DNA of 64,000 nucleotides from Podospora pseudocomata (taxonomy: Eukaryota; Ascomycota; Sordariomycetes; Sordariales; Podosporaceae): NCBI RefSeq assembly GCF_035222375.1, contig NC_085889.1, forward strand, positions 558,001 through 622,000, read 5' to 3'. The translations under genes and the position numbers were made by a program. Below are positions 58,941 to 64,000 of the stretch, one piece after another. How positions within the stretch are numbered: the stretch's first letter is position 1; every line of letters begins with the position of its first letter. A model generated the notes under the pieces. That model searched no databases, was not told the origin of the DNA, and worked only from the letters and a program-made list of their open reading frames with translations.

Positions 58941-61900
58941 TCATCTGTTTTCCGACACCTTCTCTCTTAGCTGCAGCTCCTGCCGATGCATCTGCTCGGC
59001 CTCCTCATACTTCCCCTGGCTACGAAGCACAAGCGCAAGGTTGTTCATGCTGGTGAGCGTGTCGGGATGTTCCTTGCCCAACACCTTCTCAGATAGCTGC
59101 AGCGCCTGCCGATGCATCTGCTCGGCCTCCTCATACTTCCCCTGGCTGTCGAGCACAAGCGCAAGGTTGTTCATGCTGGTGAGCGTGTCGGGATGCTCCT
59201 TGCCCAACACCTTCTCCCTTAGCTGCAGCGCCTGCCGATGTATCTGCTCGGCCTCCTCATACTTCCCCTGGCTATCAAGCACAAGCGCAAGGTTGTCCAT
59301 GCTGGTGAGCGTGTCGGGATGCTCCTTGCCCAACACCTTCTCCGATAGCTGCAGCTCCTGCCGATGCATCTGCTCGGCCTCCTCATACTTCCCCTGGCTA
59401 TGAAGCACAAGCGCAAGGTTGTCCATGCTGGTGAGCGTGTCGGGATGCTCCTTGCCCAACACCTTCTCCCTTAGCTGCAGCGCCTGCCGATGCATCCGCT
59501 CGGCCTCCTCATACTTCCCCTGGCTATCAAGCACAATCGCAAGGTTGTCCATGCTGGTGAGCGTGTCAGGATGCTCCTTGCCCAAAACCTTCTCTCTTAG
59601 CTGGAGCTCCTGCCGATGCATCTGCTCGGCCTCCTTATACTTCCCTAAATTGCGAAAGCTCTCACCCACTTTGGAAAGAAGACCTGTTGTCGCTTCCTCG
59701 TCATCTGTTCTCTTCCGTAGTTGAAGAGCATGTAGCGTATGAGGAAGATACCTTATCCACTCTTCTCGGTTTTCGTGTTTGGGCCAAGGAAATATATCGT
59801 TAAGCCGTTCTAACACTTTGGCCGTCCATTCCTGTCGCTCTCCCTTTCCATCTAACCAGCTCAGCATCGATATCTGAACTAGCCGATGGATATCGTAGCT
59901 ATCCGACTCATTCTGTTGGGAGATAAATGCATACGCCTTCAGGGTCCCGATTGCTTCAACTGTCTCTAGCGTCCCCGCCGGCGGCAACAGGGAGTGCGGA
60001 ATATCCTTCCCGGCTAGAAAACACAGAAATCTGAGGTAGTCAGCCGCCAGCGCGTCGTGATCTGAGATTTGCTGGAACGAAATCAGCCAAGTTGTGGCGA
60101 CAGCATTTTGAATGTTCTTATATCGGTGTCGGTCGTCAAAGTGACTACTCAACAACTTAACCATATCCTCATCACTGGACTTGCACAGCTTGAGGTACCG
60201 CGCAGTCGAGATCTGCTCCTTGGCCATATAAGCAGACGCCTGCCGTTTTGCCAGAGGGAGGTTAGCAAGAAACTCTAGCAACGCATTGTTGCTTCTTGTG
60301 TCGCTCATCTGAGAACCTTTTAGGTTTTTCCCTAATAGCTTAAGGGCCTCGTCTTTGCTCATTTCTTCAACTGCGATAATATGATTTTCAGACTCGACCA
60401 GCCTTAATCCAAGTTTGTGGTTTCGGGTTGTGAAAAGAATAGATCCTTTTCGGCTGAATGGAAGATAGTAGGTAAGGGCGGTATCCCCAAAGAGTAGCTT
60501 TTCATCGTCGGCGTTGTCGATAATCAAAAGCCAGTTACCCATACTCTCGCGGCCCAATACGGACTTAATAAGTGCCTTAACATCTGCTTTTTCTTCGTCG
60601 ATTCCCGGTACCTTAAGCTGCTGGCCGATAGCGCGGTATGCATTCTCGAAAGCGGTGGCATCCACAGCGGGAACCCAAAGACCGAGCATTCCGGCTGCAC
60701 GCCGCGAATGCGATAAGCGGTCTCCAGCGCGATCTGCGTCTTTCCAACCCCCAGACCTTCGATGGCGGTCCGTTGGCAGTCATCTTCGTCTCCACTAGGA
60801 AGAACCCTCTTAAAAGATCTTCGAGAATTGATTCACGCCCGACGAATTCCTTATTACGTCCGAACCGGACGATCCAGTGTCCCTTCACGGTAGCTTCACC
60901 ATGTTAGTACTATTCTGGCCGTATCAGCCCACCCAGGAGATGATCAGCTTACAGTTCTTCCGCAGTTTTAAAACAACCGATGCGTCTCCAGCGAGTTTCC
61001 TGACCGCATCTTTAACAAATTTAAAGTTGGGACATTCTGGACCTTGGAATTTGTTCATCCCTGAATGGGTCGCATCCAAGCCTTGGCGAGGGAAACCATG
61101 CAGGCAGGCCGAAGACTCCGTCACAAGCTAGCAAGGTCAGTTGAATATCACGAACGGGGGCAAATAACGTACAATCTTGCGGGTAACACTCCTTGACAGG
61201 CGCTTCGCCCACCCCGGCGATAGAATGCGTCTTAACATCTCCGTCTTCCTAGTCTCGAAAAAGCAACTCAGGGGCAGTTGCACTGCCTTAGCATTAGCGA
61301 TCTCGGCGAACTTCTGAACGCGCTGGTGGACGAAGTCGTGGCTCTGCTCGAGGTCTTTTATGAGTTGGTCAGAGGCCTGCTCTCCCATAATGCCTTTAAC
61401 CAGCACCTGCCACCGAGCCTGCTTCGCAGCATCACTACCCTGGAATGGAGTGGCGAGAAACACGATGCCGACAGTGGAAAGCAGGATATGTTTATAGGCG
61501 CTGCCTTCCTGGGCGGCTCGGATGATTGCCTGGGGAGGTTAACCGCTGCCCGCCGTATATGATCTAGGTACATACCTCGGCCAGAATAAGCCCTCCAAAA
61601 CAAGAGGCGACGAAGATAATCGGTCGCGTTTGCGAACCACGGCCTTCGGCTATAAGACCGAGTAGCGTATCGGCATGGCCGAGTAGCGTCTGCACGGGTG
61701 CATCTGCGAAGTAGTTTGCATTCCAGTCGTACGTATATATGCAGGCCTTTGGTAGGGCTGCCGGCAGCATGTCGCCGTCCGACAGCCAGTTCACAACCCC
61801 ATCCCCACTTCTTTTCTTAAACTCCCATGTCCGCGGCGACTCGGTGCCCAATCCGTGGATTGCGATAATACTGTCCGGTTAGACGTGCCTCTATGCGCTT

Positions 61901-62198
61901 GACCGGGTGGAACTTACTCGATCGTCGCGTCGTCGGGAGCGTCGTCGACTGGGACGATCCGGCGGAGTCCCCTGCAAGCCTAAGGATGGAGTGCCGGTAG
62001 TTAGCATCGGTCGCCGCTTCTTATATAGAGAGCGATCTCACCTCTGTCGTGGTCATCCTGGGAATATTCTGAAAAGCGGGGCTCGTATTGCGCACCAGGC
62101 TGGTAAGGGTCAGCTTCAATCGCGGCGGTGACTATGTTAAGGTCGCCGTAAGAACGAAAGTGATGGAGAGAGGAGTATTTAGACTTAGCGAGATCCAT
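58941..62198 (-). pseudogene. Fungal NLR: alpha/beta-hydrolase-like domain, NB-ARC and TPR repeats, with frame lesions
   Basis: Probable exons: 62198-62042 (tentative), 61971-61918, 61870-61576, 61529-61173, 61127-60953, then 60893 to 58941. The N-terminal hydrolase-like module has AIHGLGTESPRTWEF, the elbow FVASCFGGL (Cys where a Ser nucleophile is usual) and VFLATPFQGSD. TESSACLHGFPRQGLD and FVGRES lead into NB-ARC. The P-loop region reads GLGVGKTQIALE, one residue short of GxxxxGKT. Frame breaks lie near 60809-60815 and 60674-60681. The intact remainder (60673-58941) has LLIIDNADD (Walker B), GSILFTTRN and five full plus one partial near-identical 42-residue TPRs. The phase between the first two exons also fails. 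This architecture belongs to fungal NOD-like receptors of heterokaryon-incompatibility and defence type. It looks inactivated, unless sequencing errors explain the breaks. Confidence 0.85.
58956..59651 (-). repeat. 126-bp TPR-coding tandem repeats in the NLR
   Basis: Five full and one partial unit of the form GKYEEAEQMHRQ, ALQLREKVLGKEHPDTL, TSMNNLALVLDSQ. DNA units are nearly identical; variation is confined to a few codons (M/I, E/A, R/S, D/N, D/H/R), the pattern of fungal NLR repeats under concerted evolution. Confidence 0.95.
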
Positions 62199-63483
62199 AA
62201 TGAGGCGCTGTTTGGCCTTTGTATGCGTGTCACACGTCAAACAACCAATCAGCCACATCACGGCCCAACCGCTATCGAGAACCAATGGTTGGAAGTAAGG
62301 CAGGCAATCAAGTACCTCGCGGTTATCAAAGGAATAGTATTGGACACAGAGTATGTTAAAATGCAGCATTTATTCATGGAATTTTACAGCACTTGTTTAT
62401 GGAATTCTGCGCCCACATTGTTCTCAACGGCTCACCCACAGCGCTCTCAACGGCTCGCCCACAGCGCTTTCAACGGCTCGCCCACAAGTGTTCTCAACGG
62501 CTCCCAGGACTCCTCACCGGATCTCCGGACAAGCTCTTGACCGGACCTCCGAACAATGAGAGATAGGAGAAGCATCATGAGCGACTCGAGCACCTCATCA
62601 ATGAGATCATAGATTCAAGTTACTGAATAAGGATGATAAGGGAGTTCAGGTGCTCATAAAGAGCCCTCTTCCAATTGCAATGGTTTTTCTGCTTCTTTCT
62701 CTCCTTAAGAAGAAATAATAAGTTAAGACAGTCAATAAGATTGATCATTTACAGTATTTCATGAGACTACAACATCTCAGTTCACTACTCTCTGTATTTG
62801 CAGGTAATACCTGTTGCACTTTCTTCCTTCGACAACCGCGTCGTCGTACTCAGCAGCACAGTCCGACACTCGCCAAGTTCTTGGGTAATTGCTTCACCCT
62901 CCTGAGACCCCTGTAGCTACAGTGCTCTCAGCGACCCCATTCTAACAGAGTATATCGAAGGACTTGGCAGCGGCCTAAGATCGCCTAATACTTACCGCCC
63001 AAAGCGCTAAGAAGCGCCATATCCAACTACTTTAAGCTATGATCCCGACATTACCTCTGATGCGACGCACCTGGGCAAGTATTCACAGCGCCCATCAAAA
63101 ACCGCGGACGATCAAACCGTCGTGTCGTGTCCTTGTCTCTCGACGCTCCAAGCGAGTTAAGACAAACGGCGGAGAAATCGAAACTAAGGGATAACGTATG
63201 GCAATAGGATTAAGCATCCCGCAGTCACGGCCGGCTAGTTTAGCTAACAGAGTGCGCATAGTGGGCCCCGTGTGTTTTCCAGCTCCGGAAAGCAGGCGAC
63301 GTGCCGACGCGTCCCGTGCCGACTCGTCCCGTCCCGACAATTACCCTCCGTCGCCCCCGTCCGCGTTCCACATGGCTCCGCCACGTCCCCCGCCCAGGCC
63401 GGTACGCTAGCAGCACCATCGCAGTGCAAGTGTGCGTACTCTCTGACAATAGTATTTATAGTCAAAACAGACGTGTTTGGGAA
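62199..63483. other. Gene-free stretch upstream of the NLR
   Basis: Contains the 24-bp tandem repeat at 62421-62506, an AT-rich stretch (62560-62780) and CGTGCCGACGCGTCC-type 15-bp repeats at 63298-63335. Short ORFs at 63200-63500 have skewed composition and no family motifs. Confidence 0.45.
62421..62506. repeat. 24-bp tandem repeat, about 3.5 units
   Basis: Units of the form TCTCAACGGCTCGCCCACAG followed by CGCT, with single-base differences, located 220 bp upstream of the NLR start. Confidence 0.85.
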
Positions 63484-63493
63484 ATGACAAGAG

Positions 63494-64000
63494 GAAATCA
63501 CCGCGGATGGCTTGCCGGCTACCTATCGCTACTACGAGGCCCCTAGAAAGCGCGTCGTCAGAAACCCGGCCGACGATATATCGGCTTTCTTAAGGACGGA
63601 ACTGTCTCTCGGCGGTCTGGCCGACATGCTCAAGCATCTCTGGTTTGCTGGCGCAGAGCGTCCCGCCACCCGCTGCACTTCCATGTCGCCATGGGCCGGG
63701 AGGTCGCCATCACCGACCGGATGGACCTCCACCTGCTCTGGTCTAATAAAGGGAGGCTCTTCATCAAACCCGTCCCGCGATTCCTTCTTGATCCAGGCTT
63801 TTGTCAGCAACCTTCAGTGCCCTGATGGCTGTGCGTGCTATAATCCCCCGGCAGATACGTGCCGGGGAATAGCAAGGAAAGTCGCCTTGGGTTTCCTCTA
63901 CACATACGTCTGTCTCATATCATCCGAGAGCGACTTCCACATCGCCAACGAAACGCGCCTCCTGCCTCGAAATGAAGATGACTCGCCAATCAAATGGGCA
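63494..64000 (+). pseudogene. Frameshifted fragment of a fungal membrane-associated family of unknown function (DUF6601-like)
   Basis: Three frames together resemble a family common in Sordariomycetes. First: TYRYYEAPRKR, DDISAFLRTELSL and LADMLKHLWFAG (63516-63655). After a shift near 63655-63671 comes PLHFHVAMGREVAITDRMDL followed by HLLWSNKGRLFIKPVPRFLL. After a second shift near 63795-63812 comes a Cys-rich stretch (CPDGCAC), GFLYTYVCLISSESDFHIA and ETRLLP, running off the right edge. The HLW..G / DLHLxW / RxFxKPxPxxLL / LxxxESDFxIA pattern is what I recall for this family; its function is unknown. Two frame shifts within 450 bp mark it as decayed. Confidence 0.65.

Noticed and set aside
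1-64000. CRISPR arrays, operons, ribosome-binding sites and bacterial-type origins
   Set aside because: The window is eukaryotic; the regular repeats found are minisatellites or coding repeats without spacers.

Overview
The window reads as nuclear DNA of a filamentous ascomycete. Genes carry short introns (about 48-105 nt) with GTRAGT-type donors, CTRAC branch sites and YAG acceptors, and highly expressed genes prefer C-ending codons. The gene families (LysM/GH18 chitinase, Pho89/PHO-4 phosphate permease, PTH11-like 7TM proteins, fungal NLRs, Fot1/pogo transposons) point to Sordariomycetes, probably Sordariales. This placement is inference from gene content; no species is assigned.

Left arm (1-9.7 kb): the 3' part of a very large LysM-chitin-binding-GH18 gene fused to a subtilisin-like module; a 1.14-kb internally deleted Fot1-like element with perfect 53-bp inverted repeats 122 bp after its stop; then a ceramide glucosyltransferase pseudogene. 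9.7-14.7 kb is gene-poor, with small repeats and a possible solo LTR.

Central region (14.7-57.6 kb): mostly intact genes. In order they are a PHO-4-type phosphate permease, an 848-aa coiled-coil orphan, a 75-bp degenerate minisatellite array, a cytochrome P450, a small membrane protein, a Ser/Gly-rich single-pass surface protein, an orphan with a beta-type repeat region, a HAL2-like bisphosphate nucleotidase, a CorA-like membrane protein, another small membrane protein, a membrane-anchored amidohydrolase, a kinesin pseudogene, a PTH11/rhodopsin-like protein, an amino-acid permease and a secreted GH31 alpha-glucosidase.

Right arm (57.6-64 kb): accessory and decaying. It holds a duplicated 230-bp segment, a damaged NLR (alpha/beta-hydrolase-like, NB-ARC, near-identical TPR repeats), a 24-bp tandem repeat and a frameshifted fragment of a fungal family of unknown function at the right edge.

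The genes do not form one pathway. The main themes are cell-wall and chitin interaction, nutrient uptake (phosphate, amino acids, alpha-glucosides), and a fringe of mobile DNA, NLR-type self/non-self genes and pseudogenes. The strongest candidates for something unusual are the chitinase-subtilase fusion with Glu at the catalytic Asp position, the NLR whose hydrolase elbow carries Cys, and the orphan with GSIxIxxG-type repeats.
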